A model generated the notes under the pieces. That model saw only the letters and a program-made list of their open reading frames with translations, had not been told where the DNA came from and searched no databases. Position numbers and translations under genes: made by a program. A DNA stretch of 42,425 nucleotides, taken from the NCBI GenBank assembly GCA_913057945.1, contig CAJXOF010000020.1, positions 1-42,425 of the forward strand. The letters run 5' to 3'. This document shows positions 42,376-42,425 of the stretch, one piece after another; the stretch's first letter is position 1; the number at the start of each line of letters is the position of its first letter. Source of the stretch: an uncultured Hyphomonadaceae bacterium (GTDB lineage: Bacteria > Pseudomonadota > Alphaproteobacteria > Caulobacterales > Hyphomonadaceae).

Positions 42376-42425
42376 CTGTCTCTTATACACATCTGACGCT
42401 GCCGACGATATGCAGTGTGTAGATC
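42376..42425. other. Nextera adapter read-through (non-genomic)
   Basis: CTGTCTCTTATACACATCT (42376-42394) is the Tn5 mosaic end, followed by GACGCTGCCGACGA (42395-42408), an eight-base index TATGCAGT (42409-42416, reverse complement of ACTGCATA) and GTGTAGATC (42417-42425), the beginning of the reverse-complemented P5 sequence. This is library adapter left at a contig end, not a biological transposon. Confidence 0.98.

Noticed and set aside
42376..42394. Mosaic-end-like sequence as a natural Tn5 end
   Set aside because: It continues directly into Nextera adapter, index and P5 bases, so it is a library artefact.
1..42425. tRNA, rRNA, CRISPR arrays and complete insertion sequences
   Set aside because: None seen: no cloverleaf-like segments, no regularly spaced repeats, and no transposase motifs on either strand.

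Overview
The window looks like draft-genome or metagenome sequence from an alphaproteobacterium, most likely Caulobacterales/Hyphomonadaceae or Sphingomonadales. This rests on high GC, dense acyl-CoA catabolism, many ligand-responsive regulators, a TonB receptor with an STN domain, and a lasso-peptide locus of the isopeptidase-containing type typical of those groups. Genus cannot be fixed from sequence alone. The last 50 bases are not genomic: they are Nextera adapter read-through at a contig end.

Region 1 (1-22.4 kb) is catabolic. It starts with the tail of etfA, a zinc-free MDR reductase and a secreted tannase/feruloyl-esterase-like enzyme. An Rrf2 regulator, a WrbA-like flavoprotein and a decayed SDR gene follow. 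Next come a cytochrome P450, a two-subunit Rieske ring-hydroxylating oxygenase with its LysR regulator, and a divergent acyl-CoA dehydrogenase-SDR-phosphotransferase operon. That operon resembles the ACAD10/11 / LvaA-LvaC pairing that removes 4-hydroxy groups through a phosphorylated acyl-CoA. A thiolase and a ferredoxin reductase sit beside an almost complete valine/isobutyrate pathway: isobutyryl-CoA dehydrogenase, enoyl-CoA hydratase, 3-hydroxyisobutyryl-CoA hydrolase, mmsB and mmsA. A LysR gene is divergent from mmsA, and two overlapping palindromes lie between them. A rho-independent terminator splits mmsA-hydratase from the downstream four-gene operon.

Region 2 (22.4-26.1 kb) holds small regulator/enzyme pairs: ArsR with NIPSNAP and ABM-domain proteins, TetR with an unusual crotonase, and an orphan Xre regulator.

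Region 3 (26.5-36.2 kb) is a lasso-peptide cluster. It contains a 47-residue precursor with a predicted 20-residue core and an 8-residue ring (Gly1-Glu8), a fused RRE-protease (B) and an asparagine-synthetase-like cyclase (C). Convergent to these are a lasso isopeptidase (S9 family) and a TonB receptor with an STN signalling domain. Directly upstream of the precursor is a TPR-LicD/fukutin-type nucleotidyltransferase fusion, the strongest candidate for an undescribed tailoring step. No dedicated ABC exporter is visible.

Region 4 (36.6-42.4 kb) carries a divergent MIO-type ammonia-lyase homologue translationally coupled to an unknown two-helix membrane protein, a RES/Xre toxin-antitoxin pair, and a FecR anti-sigma factor with a truncated ECF sigma factor. 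The sigma/anti-sigma pair probably belongs functionally with the STN receptor, so that lasso import would signal gene expression, although about 4.7 kb of other genes now separates them.
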